Shown here piece by piece: positions 47,284-55,070 of a stretch of DNA of 64,000 nt. The position numbers were made by a program, and so were the translations under genes. Source of the stretch: Streptomyces sp. RerS4 (lineage in GTDB: Bacteria; Actinomycetota; Actinomycetes; Streptomycetales; Streptomycetaceae); assembly GCF_023515955.1 (NCBI RefSeq), contig NZ_CP097322.1:3061501-3125500 (forward strand), given 5' to 3'. Each line of letters starts with the position of its first letter. Position 1 is the first letter of the stretch. The notes below the pieces were generated by a model that saw nothing but the letters and a program-made list of their open reading frames with translations, ran no database searches and was not told where the DNA came from.

Positions 47284-47336
47284 ACGACGCACCGACGCAC
47301 CGACGGGTCGGAACTCAGCAGCCAGAGCGCACCCGC

Positions 47337-48692
47337 TCAGCGCTCCCGCCACTCCGGCCGGTCGGTCCCCCACCGCGACGGCCCCCGCTCCCACTCCCCG
47401 AAGGGGCTCGCCGCATACCGCAGCGCCCCGTACGCGCTGTCCCGCTCCCGCAACCACGCCCCCGCCTCGTACTCCGCCGGCTCGACGGCTTCGGCCGCGT
47501 CGGCCCCCGCCCCCTCCGGCTGCGCCGCGAGGTCCCGGACCAGCCACGAGGCCGTCCCCGCGAGGGAGTACCGCAGCAGCCGCCCGCCTCCCTCCGCGAG
47601 CGCGCGCAGCACGCCGGCCGCCATCAGGTAGCCCGTCCCGTGGTCCAGTGCCTGCGCCGGCAGCACGCCCGGACGGTCGTCCTCCGCGCAGGCGGCGGAG
47701 ATCCCGTAGCCCGCCTGCACCAGCGAGTCGAAGCCCCGCCGGCCGGCCCACGGACCCCACTCCCGCCACCCCCACGCGCACAGCTCGGCCACGACCAGGT
47801 GCGGCCGGCGCTCCAGCAGTTGTTCCCCGCCCAGGCCGAAGCGCTCCAGCGCCCCCGGCCGGTACCCCGACACCACCACGTCGGCGCCGTCCAGCAGCCC
47901 CTCGAACACCGCCCGATCGCCGGGGTCGGCGAGGTCCAGCAGCGCCGAGCGCTTCCCGAAGCCGGTGTCGGCGTACGCGTCGTCCGCCTCCGGCAGCCCC
48001 GGCGCGTCGATCCGCAGCACGTCCGCGCCCAGCACGCCCAGGGTCCGGGTGGCGACGGGGCCGGCGATGACCCGGGTCAGGTCCAGGACCCGTACCCCCG
48101 ACGCGGGCAGCGGCCCGGCCGGCAGCGCGAGCACCCGCCCGTCCCCGGCGCCCACGCCCTGGACCGTCTCCACCAACGGCTGCGGCGCCCCGTACTCCGC
48201 CGCGACGGCGACGGCCAGCCCGCCCGCCGCGTAGACGCGCTCCTGCACCTCGACCGCGCCGAGCCCGGCGAGCGCACTACGTACAGCGTCCGCAGTTCCG
48301 GGCACGCCCAATGCCCGTACGAGCGCCGCCTCGTGGTGGGGGTAGTTGGCGTGGGTCCGCACCCAGCCGTCGGCGGCCCGCCAGAACCCCGACAGCGGCG
48401 CGAACGACACCGGCGCCCGCCCCTCGATCCGCAGATGCCGCTCGCTCACGAACGCCGTGGCCACGGCCCCCTCGTCCACCACCACGGGCCCGGCCGGCTC
48501 ACCGCCCGCCCGTACGGCGCCCAGCTCCGCCGCCGCCAGCGCGCACACCCCCACGGTCGCCCGCGCCAACTCCTGCACGGGCAACAGGCTCTCCAGCCCG
48601 GCCGCCCCCCGGTAGCGCACCCGCCCGACCGATTCCGCCGCCCCGCCCAGCGCGTCCCACGCCCAGGCCGTCCCACCGTCATGGCTCGTCAT
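47337..48692 (-). CDS. CoA transferase, family III (CaiB/BaiF)
   Basis: 451 aa. LPASGVRVLDLTRVIAGPVA is the family III signature in the middle of the protein, followed by VLRIDAPGLPEADDAY and a catalytic-type Asp region (ADDAYADTGFGKRSALLDL). The first 210 residues are a partial second CaiB-like half, as in some double-domain members. The CoA donor and acceptor are unknown. ATG at 48692 is chosen because CAGAAT lies 6 nt upstream, giving a leaderless transcript; a longer reading runs through the tRNA and its terminator and is rejected. Confidence 0.87.
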   Translation of the reverse strand: MTSHDGGTAWAWDALGGAAESVGRVRYRGAAGLESLLPVQELARATVGVCALAAAELGAVRAGGEPAGPVVVDEGAVATAFVSERHLRIEGRAPVSFAPLSGFWRAADGWVRTHANYPHHEAALVRALGVPGTADAVRSALAGLGAVEVQERVYAAGGLAVAVAAEYGAPQPLVETVQGVGAGDGRVLALPAGPLPASGVRVLDLTRVIAGPVATRTLGVLGADVLRIDAPGLPEADDAYADTGFGKRSALLDLADPGDRAVFEGLLDGADVVVSGYRPGALERFGLGGEQLLERRPHLVVAELCAWGWREWGPWAGRRGFDSLVQAGYGISAACAEDDRPGVLPAQALDHGTGYLMAAGVLRALAEGGGRLLRYSLAGTASWLVRDLAAQPEGAGADAAEAVEPAEYEAGAWLRERDSAYGALRYAASPFGEWERGPSRWGTDRPEWRER

Positions 48693-48698
48693 ACGATC

Positions 48699-48704
48699 AT
48701 TCTG
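48699..48704 (-). promoter_or_regulatory. -10-like hexamer of the CoA transferase gene
   Basis: CAGAAT (minus strand) ends 6 nt before the ATG; weaker match to TANNNT. Confidence 0.45.
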
Positions 48705-48728
48705 ACGCCGCATCACCCCCACAACGCA

Positions 48729-48764
48729 AAGATCCCGCCCGGTCTTTCGACCGGACGGGATCTT
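48729..48764 (-). terminator. Terminator of tRNA-Ala
   Basis: 16-bp stem AAGATCCCG... / ...CGGGATCTT with one mismatch and a short loop, about 38 bp past the tRNA 3' end. Confidence 0.75.
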
Positions 48765-48801
48765 GTGACGTCCACGGGAGCTACCCGCGAACTGTCGTCT
48801 G

Positions 48802-48875
48802 TGGACCTGTGGGGATTTGAACCCCAGACCCCCTCGATGCGAACGAGGTGCGCTACCAGACTGCGCCACAGGCCC
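48802..48875 (-). tRNA. tRNA-Ala (anticodon CGC)
   Basis: 74 nt fold into a full cloverleaf. The acceptor stem GGGCCTG / CAGGTCC includes a G3-U70 pair, the alanine identity element. The anticodon stem is CCTCG / CGAGG with loop TTCGCAT, so the anticodon is CGC, reading GCG. The T arm has GGTTCAAATCC. The 3' CCA is not encoded, as is common in Streptomyces. Confidence 0.96.
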
Positions 48876-48970
48876 TTGCGACGTGTGAAACATTAGCATC
48901 CCCGCGCCGGTGCTCCAAAACGGGTTCCGGCCGGCGTCCGCGCAGGTCGCGGGCGGCGGGCGGGCGCGGG

Positions 48971-48994
48971 CACCGGCACCGGCACCGGCACCGG
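48971..48994. repeat. Hexanucleotide repeat (CACCGG)x4 after sepX
   Basis: Four perfect copies of CACCGG in the 3' region of the 49003-50052 gene. Confidence 0.7.
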
Positions 48995-49002
48995 AGGGAC
49001 GA

Positions 49003-50052
49003 TCACTCGTTCGCGGCGCGCGGGCGGTCGTCGCTCTCGTACTGGTCGAAGAGCGGCGTGCGGCCCCGACCCTGTCCGCGCGGGCGCGGCGGCGCCGGCG
49101 GCTTGCCGTCCACCGCCCCTCCCGCCGTACGGTCCGTCGCGCGGTCCGGCTTCGGCACCGACGGCTGGGCGCGCAGGCGGGGGTCCGTCGGCTCGGCGGT
49201 GCTGGAACGGGTGGCGCTCCAGCCGTCCGGGGCGACGGGCCCGGTGGCGCGGGGGGCGACGGGGGCCGTCACGTAGGTCGGCAGCGGGACGGGTACGGGC
49301 TCCCAGCTGTCGCCGCGCGCCGGTCCGCGCTCCCGTTCGCGCTGCTGGTCCACCCATTCGGCGTGGTCGGTCTGCTCGACGAGCGCGCGCCGACCGGCCT
49401 CCTGCGGGGAGACCGGCGGCGCGGGGTCCGGTTCGGCGCCGGCGGGGGTCTCCTCGGGCGCGCGCCGACGCGGGCGGTTCTCGCGGAGGTTGCGGGCGGC
49501 GGCCTCGGCGCGGCGCCGGTCCATCGTGAACTCGTAGCGGCGTCGCTCCTGGACGCGCAGGTGCACGATGTACGCGCTGAGCAGCAGCGCCGGCACGGCC
49601 GGCGCCCACAGGTAGCGGAAGCCGCCGACGGCGGCGACGATCGCACCGGCGCTGAACGCGAGGAAGAGCAGCGCGGTGGTGCGGCGGCGGCGCGCGAGCA
49701 CCTGGAGGCGCTGGCGGCGTCGGGCCCGTTCGGCCTCGGCGGCCCTCGGCTCGGCTCTGGTCGGCGGCACGCCGACGGCCCGAACGTCGGCGTCCACGGA
49801 ATTCACCGTTTCCGTCGTCGCGTCCGGGTCCACGGGGGGCTGGGACTCCGCCTGTTCCTCACCGCGCTCACGCAGCCCCTTGGCGTAACGGCGCTCCATT
49901 CCCGCCCGGCCGGAAAGCAGCCGGATGGCGGTGGAGAAGCGTTCCGTCGGACGCGCTTCGTTCAGCTCGTCCTGCCTCCGGAGCCACATGGGCACCAAGT
50001 AGGCGGCCCAGGCCCCGACAATGACTGCGTAGATGAGGCCGCTGCTGCTCAC
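49003..50052 (-). CDS. sepX: SepX / GlpR-like cell-division membrane protein
   Basis: 349 aa. An N-terminal helix right at the start (SGLIYAVIVGAWAAYLVPMWL, trimmed) is followed by a charged cytoplasmic part with SGR and Arg-rich helices. Two further helices (TTALLFLAFSAGAIVAAVGG and YLWAPAVPALLLSAYIVHLR) precede a long Pro/Arg-rich tail. This plan and the nearby rimJ, glp and galU genes match SepX of Streptomyces and GlpR of Corynebacterium, the membrane partner of gephyrin-like Glp at the division site. GTG at 50052 is preferred because TACGGT lies 7 nt upstream. Confidence 0.77.
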   Translation of the reverse strand: MSSSGLIYAVIVGAWAAYLVPMWLRRQDELNEARPTERFSTAIRLLSGRAGMERRYAKGLRERGEEQAESQPPVDPDATTETVNSVDADVRAVGVPPTRAEPRAAEAERARRRQRLQVLARRRRTTALLFLAFSAGAIVAAVGGFRYLWAPAVPALLLSAYIVHLRVQERRRYEFTMDRRRAEAAARNLRENRPRRRAPEETPAGAEPDPAPPVSPQEAGRRALVEQTDHAEWVDQQRERERGPARGDSWEPVPVPLPTYVTAPVAPRATGPVAPDGWSATRSSTAEPTDPRLRAQPSVPKPDRATDRTAGGAVDGKPPAPPRPRGQGRGRTPLFDQYESDDRPRAANE

Positions 50053-50059
50053 ACTCCAC

Positions 50060-50065
50060 ACCGTA
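50060..50065 (-). promoter_or_regulatory. -10 hexamer of leaderless sepX
   Basis: TACGGT (minus strand) ends 7 nt before the GTG at 50052. Confidence 0.6.
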
Positions 50066-50206
50066 GAGGGGCGCGGCCGAGGGGATCAGCCAATTGGGCC
50101 GGTGTGTCGCACGATCCGGCTGATATCACGGACTTTTTTTGTGATTCTTCGGATCAGGGGATCAGGTGACAGGTGAATAGCGGCATCAATTCGAACGCAT
50201 TTACGA

Positions 50207-50833
50207 TTATCGAGGGTTCGACGGGGATTGCGGCGGACTCGCCTGTCCCCGCGTGCGGTGCCAGCGCCGCAACAGCCCCTCCGGGAGTTCCTCGGCGGTG
50301 AGCGCGAAGACCAGGTGGTCGCGCCAGGCTCCGTCGATGTGGAGGTAGCGCGGCCGTAGCCCCTCCTCGCGGAAGCCCAGCTTCTCCACGACCCGCCGGC
50401 TGGGGATGTTCTCCGGGCGGATGCACACCTCCATGCGGTGCAGTCCGACCTTCTGGAAGCAGTGGTCCACGGCGAGCGCGACGGCCGTCGGCATCACCCC
50501 GCGCCCGGCGACGTCGCGGTCCACCCAGTAGCCGACGTGCGCGGCGCACATCGAGCCCCAGGTGATGCCGGCGACGGTCAGCTGGCCGACCAGGCGTCCC
50601 TGGTACTCGATGACGAAGGGCAGCATCCGGCCCGCGTTCGCCTCGGCCCGCAGGTGGCGCACCATCTGCCGGTACGTGGGCCGGTGGATGACCGGCCCCC
50701 ACGGCGTGGGCGGCGGGATCGTGGCCTCCCAGGGGCGCAGCCAGTCGCGGTTGCGCCGGTTGACCTCCCGCCAGGCCTTCTGGTCGCGCAGCCTTATCGG
50801 CCGCAGCGTGACGTCGCCGTCGGTCAGCACCAC
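50207..50833 (-). CDS. rimJ: RimJ-type N-acetyltransferase
   Basis: 208 aa. Similar to ribosomal-protein-alanine acetyltransferases: VTLRPIRLRDQKAWREVNRR at the N-terminus, acetyl-CoA site AHVGYWVDRDVAGRGVMPTA, and MEVCIRPENIPSRRVVEKLG. It probably acetylates a protein N-terminus; the target is unknown. The start is GTG, 17 bp after the mog stop. It belongs to the conserved galU-glp-rimJ-glpR neighbourhood. Confidence 0.87.
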   Translation of the reverse strand: MVLTDGDVTLRPIRLRDQKAWREVNRRNRDWLRPWEATIPPPTPWGPVIHRPTYRQMVRHLRAEANAGRMLPFVIEYQGRLVGQLTVAGITWGSMCAAHVGYWVDRDVAGRGVMPTAVALAVDHCFQKVGLHRMEVCIRPENIPSRRVVEKLGFREEGLRPRYLHIDGAWRDHLVFALTAEELPEGLLRRWHRTRGQASPPQSPSNPR

Positions 50834-50850
50834 CGGCCAGGTCGGGCCGT

Positions 50851-51504
50851 TCAGCTCGGGCTCCCGGGCTCCGCCGACGGTCTGGGGTGGTCGCCGCCGC
50901 GGATCTGGTCGACGGCGTGCGGCAGGATCCGGGCCAGGACGGCGAGGCCGTCCTTCACCCCGCCCGTGGAGCCGGGCAGGTTCACGATCAGGGTGTGGCC
51001 GGCCACGCCCGCCAGGCCGCGAGAGAGGGCCGCCGTCGGGACCTTGGCCAGACCCTCGGCGCGGATCGCCTGCGGGATGCCGGGGATCTCGTAGTCGAGG
51101 ACGCGGGCGGTGGCGTCGGGGGTGCGGTCGGTCGGCGAGATGCCGGTGCCGCCGGTGGTCAGGATGACGTCGTAGCCGGCCGCGACGCCCTCGCGCAGGG
51201 CTCGCTCGACGGGGTCGCCGTCCGGGACGACCCGCGGGCCGTCCACCGCGAAGCCGAGCTTCTGCAGGGCCTCGGCCAGCAGCGGGCCGCCCTTGTCGGC
51301 GTAGACGCCCTGCGAGGCGCGGTTGGAGGCGGTGACCACCAGCCCGCGCCGGGCGGGCGTTGCAGGCGATGCGGACGGGGCGGGCGGCGCGGGCGTTACA
51401 GGCGATGCGGACGGGGCAGGCGATGCGGACGGGGCGGCGGCTGCCGCCTCCGGCGCCTCGGGTGCGTGCGCGTGGCTGTGGGCCTCGCCGCCGCGCGGGG
51501 TCAC
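50851..51504 (-). CDS. mog: Molybdopterin adenylyltransferase-like protein (Mog/MoaB)
   Basis: 217 aa. The core (about 50-205) has VILTTGGTGISPTDRTPDAT, the TGGTG site that binds molybdopterin, and LPGSTGGVKDGL. Ahead of it is a 50-residue His/Ala/Pro/Ser stretch (HSHAHAPEAPEAAAAAPSAS) encoded in part by three copies of a 15-bp repeat. It makes adenylated molybdopterin before metal insertion. The GTG start overlaps the moaC stop. Confidence 0.88.
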   Translation of the reverse strand: MTPRGGEAHSHAHAPEAPEAAAAAPSASPAPSASPVTPAPPAPSASPATPARRGLVVTASNRASQGVYADKGGPLLAEALQKLGFAVDGPRVVPDGDPVERALREGVAAGYDVILTTGGTGISPTDRTPDATARVLDYEIPGIPQAIRAEGLAKVPTAALSRGLAGVAGHTLIVNLPGSTGGVKDGLAVLARILPHAVDQIRGGDHPRPSAEPGSPS

Positions 51505-51980
51505 CGCCGGCTCCAGTCGCCCGACTTGCCGCCGGTCTTCTCCTCCACCCGGACGTCGGTGATGACCGCGCCCTTGTCGACCGCCTTGACCATGTCGATG
51601 ACGGTGAGCCCGGCGACGGCGACGGCGGTCAGCGCCTCCATCTCGACGCCCGTGCGGTCGGTGGTCTTCACGGTGGCGAGGATCTCGACGGCCTCGTCGG
51701 TCACCGACAGCTCGACCTTGACGCCGGACACCGCGAGCGGGTGACACAGCGGGATCAGGTCGGGGGTCTTCTTGGCGCCCATGATCCCGGCGATCCGCGC
51801 GGTGGCGAGGGCGTCGCCCTTCGGCACGCCCTCGCCGCGCAGCAACTCGATGACCTGTGACGAGACGAGGACGCGTCCGCTGGCGCGGGCCGTACGGGTG
51901 GTGACGTCCTTCTCGGATACGTCGACCATCCGGGCCGCGCCCGCCTCGTCGATGTGCGTCAGCCTGCTCTGCGTACTCAT
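51501..51980 (-). CDS. moaC: Cyclic pyranopterin monophosphate synthase
   Basis: 159 aa, normal length. It makes cyclic pyranopterin monophosphate, the first molybdopterin intermediate. Motifs: GIMGAKKTPDLIPLCHPLAV, VKTTDRTGVEMEALTAVAVA and IDMVKAVDKGAVI, containing the conserved Lys and Asp residues. The ATG gives MSTQSRLTHIDEAG; there is no close ribosome site beyond GGGAGC. It is coupled to mog by a GTGA overlap and follows glp. Confidence 0.94.
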   Translation of the reverse strand: MSTQSRLTHIDEAGAARMVDVSEKDVTTRTARASGRVLVSSQVIELLRGEGVPKGDALATARIAGIMGAKKTPDLIPLCHPLAVSGVKVELSVTDEAVEILATVKTTDRTGVEMEALTAVAVAGLTVIDMVKAVDKGAVITDVRVEEKTGGKSGDWSRR

Positions 51981-52058
51981 GTCGTCGTGCCGCTCCCGCT
52001 CCGGGCCCCTGGAGCCTCGGGGCCTGTGGAGCAACACGCTACCGCCACCGGGCGGTGG

Positions 52059-53410
52059 TCAGCCGAGCAGGATCACTTCCAGCTCGGTCCCCGGCTCCAC
52101 GGAGGTGACGTCCTCCGGTACGACGATCAGCGAGTCGGCGTGGGCCAGCGCGGCGATCAGGTGGGAGCCGGATCCGCCGACGGTGGCGACCGTCCCGGTC
52201 TCCCCGTCGTAGGCGGCGCGCAGGAACTGTCGGCGGCCGGCCGGGGAGCCGATCGGCTTGTCGGCGACGAGCGCGGCCCGCACGGACGGCCGGCTGAGCG
52301 CGTCCGCCGGCAGGCCCATGAGCGCGCGGATCGCGGGGCGCACGAACAGCTCGAAGGAGACGTAGGAGGACACCGGGTTGCCGGGCAGGGCGAGCAGCGG
52401 GGTGTGATCGGGGCCGACGGTGCCGAAGCCCTGCGGCTTGCCGGGCTGCATGGCGAGCCTGCGGAAGTCGACGCCGCCGGGCGCGACGTCGTCCTCGCCG
52501 CCGGGGAGGGTGGTCAGCGCCTCCTTGACGACGTCGTACGCGCCGACGCTGACGCCGCCCGTGGTGACCAGGAGGTCGGCGCGGATCAGCTGGTCCTCGA
52601 TGGTGGCGCGCAGGCTGTCGGCGTCGTCCTCGACGGCGCCGACGCGGTAGGCGATGGCGCCGGCATCGCGGGCGGCGGCGGCCAGGGCGAAGCTGTTGGA
52701 GTCGTAGATCGCGCCGGCGGCGAGCGGTTCGCCGGGCTGGACCAGTTCGCTGCCTGTGGACAGGACGACCACGCGGGGGCGCGGTCGGACGCGGACGCTG
52801 CCGCGTCCGATGGCGGCGAGCAGCGCGATCTGCGGCGGGCCGAGGACGGTGCCGGCGGCCAGCGCCAGGTCGCCGGCCTGTACGTCGCTGCCGCGCGCGC
52901 GGACGTGGGCGCGTGCCTCGGCGGCGCGGTGGACGCGTACCTCGCCGCCCGCGCCCTCGGGCGCGGCGCTGGCCGGGTCATGCCGGTGGCGGCGCCGGCG
53001 CCCGTGCCGCCGTCGGTCCACTCGACGGGGACGACGGCTTCGGCGCCGGGGGGCAGCGGGGCGCCGGTCATGATGCGGGCGGCCTGGCCGGGGCCGACGG
53101 TGGGCAGTTCGCCGCTGCCCGCCGCGACGTCGCCGATGACGGCGAGCACCGCGGGGAACTCCTCGCTCGCACCCTGGACGTCGGCCGTGCGGACGGCGTA
53201 CCCGTCCATGGAGCTGTTGTCGAAGGGCGGGAGGGCGACGGGCACGGTGACGTCCTCGACCAGGACACAGCCCTGGGCGTCGAGCAGCTGGAGCTCGATG
53301 GGCTCCAGCGGCCGGACGGCGGCGAGAACGTCCGCGAGGTGCTCGTCCACCGACCACAGGCGGTGGTGGTCACCCGCCTGCCGTGGATGCTGCGGCGCGG
53401 AACTGCTCAA
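52059..53410 (-). pseudogene. glp: glp / moeA-like gephyrin homologue, interrupted by a one-base frameshift
   Basis: The N-terminal part reads in one frame from TTG 53410 (MSSSAPQHPRQAG) to about 52980, including LPPFDNSSMDGYAVR and MTGAPLPPGAEAVVPVEWTD. The rest continues in another frame from about 52976 (ASAAPEGAGGEVRVHRAAEA) to the stop, with TTGGVSVGAYDVVKEAL and ALPGNPVSSYVSFELF. Total length is 1352 bp, one short of a multiple of three, so one base is missing near 52960-53000. Either the gene is broken or the sequence has an error. Intact, it would be about 450 aa: molybdenum insertase fold, in actinobacteria the division protein Glp. GGAGGAG precedes the start. Confidence 0.83.
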
Positions 53411-53414
53411 AGTC

Positions 53415-54317
53415 CTACATCTCCTCCGTGACGTAACGGTGAAGCCAGGTGCGGAACTCCGGGCCGAGGTCCTCCCGCTCGCACGCGAGTCGGACGATGG
53501 CCCGCAGATAGTCCCCGCGGTCCCCGGTGTCGTAGCGGCGGCCCCGGAAGACCACACCGTGCACCGGGCCGCCCACGCTCTCGTCGGCGGCCAGCTTCTG
53601 CAGGGCGTCGGTGAGCTGGATCTCCCCGCCGCGGCCCGGCTCGGTCTCCCGCAGTATGCCGAAGATCGCCGGGTTGAGGACGTAGCGTCCGATGACGGCG
53701 AAGTTGCTGGGCGCCTCGGAGGCGTCCGGCTTCTCGACGAGGCCGGTGATCCGTACGACGTCCGCGTCGTCGGTGGGCTCCACGGCGGCGCAGCCGTAGA
53801 GGTGGACGTTGGCCGGGTCGACCTCCATGAGCGCGATCACGGTGCCGCCGGTGCGGGCGTGGACGTCGACCATCTGCCGCAGGAGCGGGTCGCGGGGGTC
53901 GATGAGGTCGTCGCCGAGGAGGACGGCGAAGGGTTCGTCGCCGACGTGCGGTTCGGCGCACAGGACGGCGTGGCCGAGGCCGCGGGGGTCGCCCTGGCGC
54001 ACGTAGTGCATGGTGGCGAGGTCGCTGGACTCCTGGACCTTCTTCAGGCGGTCGTCGTCGCCCTTGGCGATGAGGGCGGATTCCAGCTCGTAGTTCCGGT
54101 CGAAGTGGTCTTCCAGGGGTCGCTTGTTACGACCCGTGATCATGAGTACGTCGTCCAGGCCGGCCGAAACGGCTTCCTCGACCACGTACTGGATGGCCGG
54201 CTTGTCCACGACGGGCAGCATTTCCTTGGGGGTCGCCTTGGTCGCCGGAAGGAACCGAGTGCCGAGGCCCGCAGCCGGAATGACGGCTTTCTTGATCACG
54301 GGGTGCGACTGAGTCAT
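53415..54317 (-). CDS. galU: UTP-glucose-1-phosphate uridylyltransferase
   Basis: 300 aa. Makes UDP-glucose from UTP and glucose-1-phosphate. Motifs: AVIPAAGLGTRFLPATKATP with the nucleotide site, EMLPVVDKPAIQYVVEEA, VLLGDDLI and GLVEKP. The start ATG is 7 nt after TATCGT, so the transcript is probably leaderless. The stop lies 4 bp before the TTG of glp. The galU-glp-rimJ-glpR order is conserved in actinobacteria. Confidence 0.96.
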   Translation of the reverse strand: MTQSHPVIKKAVIPAAGLGTRFLPATKATPKEMLPVVDKPAIQYVVEEAVSAGLDDVLMITGRNKRPLEDHFDRNYELESALIAKGDDDRLKKVQESSDLATMHYVRQGDPRGLGHAVLCAEPHVGDEPFAVLLGDDLIDPRDPLLRQMVDVHARTGGTVIALMEVDPANVHLYGCAAVEPTDDADVVRITGLVEKPDASEAPSNFAVIGRYVLNPAIFGILRETEPGRGGEIQLTDALQKLAADESVGGPVHGVVFRGRRYDTGDRGDYLRAIVRLACEREDLGPEFRTWLHRYVTEEM

Positions 54318-54324
54318 GGGCAGA

Positions 54325-54330
54325 ACGATA
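54325..54330 (-). promoter_or_regulatory. -10 hexamer of leaderless galU
   Basis: TATCGT (minus strand) ends 7 nt before the ATG. Confidence 0.6.
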
Positions 54331-54410
54331 GTGGGTCGCGCCGAACCCCCGGTCCGTTCCGGTGAATACGCCCAGGTACATACCAATAGCAGAGGATATG
54401 TGACACGACT

Positions 54411-55070
54411 GTGACACAGCGCCCGCCCTCCCCCGCCGCCGAGCCCGACCCCGAGCCCCACCGCGAACCCACCCCGGAGAAGACCGCGCTGCGCCGCGAA
54501 CTCCTCGCCGCCCGCCGGGCCCTGTCGCCCGAGGCCAGGCGTACGGCGGCCCGCGCGCTGGCCCGCACCGCCCTCGCGCTGCCCGAACTGACCGACGCGC
54601 GCACGGTGGCCGCGTACGTCTCCGTCGGCGGCGAACCCGGCACCCGCGACCTGCTCGACGCGCTGCGCGCCGCCGGCAAGCGCGTGCTGCTGCCCCTGCT
54701 GCTGCCCGACAACGACCTCGACTGGGCCGCGTACGAGGGTCCGGAGAGCCTCGCCGAGGCCGCGCACCCGGGGAAGATGCGCCTGCTGGAGCCGGCCGGG
54801 CCGCCGCTGGGCCCGCGGGCCGTCACCGAGGCGGACGCCGTCCTGCTGCCGGGGCTGGCGGTGGACCGCCGCGGGATGCGGCTCGGGCGGGGCGGGGGCT
54901 CGTACGACCGCGTGCTCGCCCGGCTGGAACGGGCCGGGGCGCATCCCGCGCTGGTGGTGCTCCTCTACGACGAAGAGGTGGTCGCGCGGGTCCCGGAGGA
55001 ACCGCACGACCACCCCGTCCAGGCGGTGGCCACCCCCTCGGGGGTGGTGCGCTTTACGGCTTCAACGTGA
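54411..55070 (+). CDS. 5-formyltetrahydrofolate cyclo-ligase
   Basis: 219 aa. ATP-dependent conversion of 5-formyl-THF to 5,10-methenyl-THF, clearing an inhibitory folate. Conserved parts are the N-terminal EKTALRRELLAARRALSPEA and the ATP-loop region LLPGLAVDRRGMRLGRGGGS YDR, with its Gly-rich turn. The start is GTG, divergent from galU. Its end overlaps the convergent penicillin acylase gene by 17 bp. Confidence 0.92.
   Translation: MTQRPPSPAAEPDPEPHREPTPEKTALRRELLAARRALSPEARRTAARALARTALALPELTDARTVAAYVSVGGEPGTRDLLDALRAAGKRVLLPLLLPDNDLDWAAYEGPESLAEAAHPGKMRLLEPAGPPLGPRAVTEADAVLLPGLAVDRRGMRLGRGGGSYDRVLARLERAGAHPALVVLLYDEEVVARVPEEPHDHPVQAVATPSGVVRFTAST

Noticed and set aside
48693..48899. N-terminal extension of the CoA transferase
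   Set aside because: It would run through the tRNA-Ala and its terminator; the ATG at 48692 has a -10 box just upstream.
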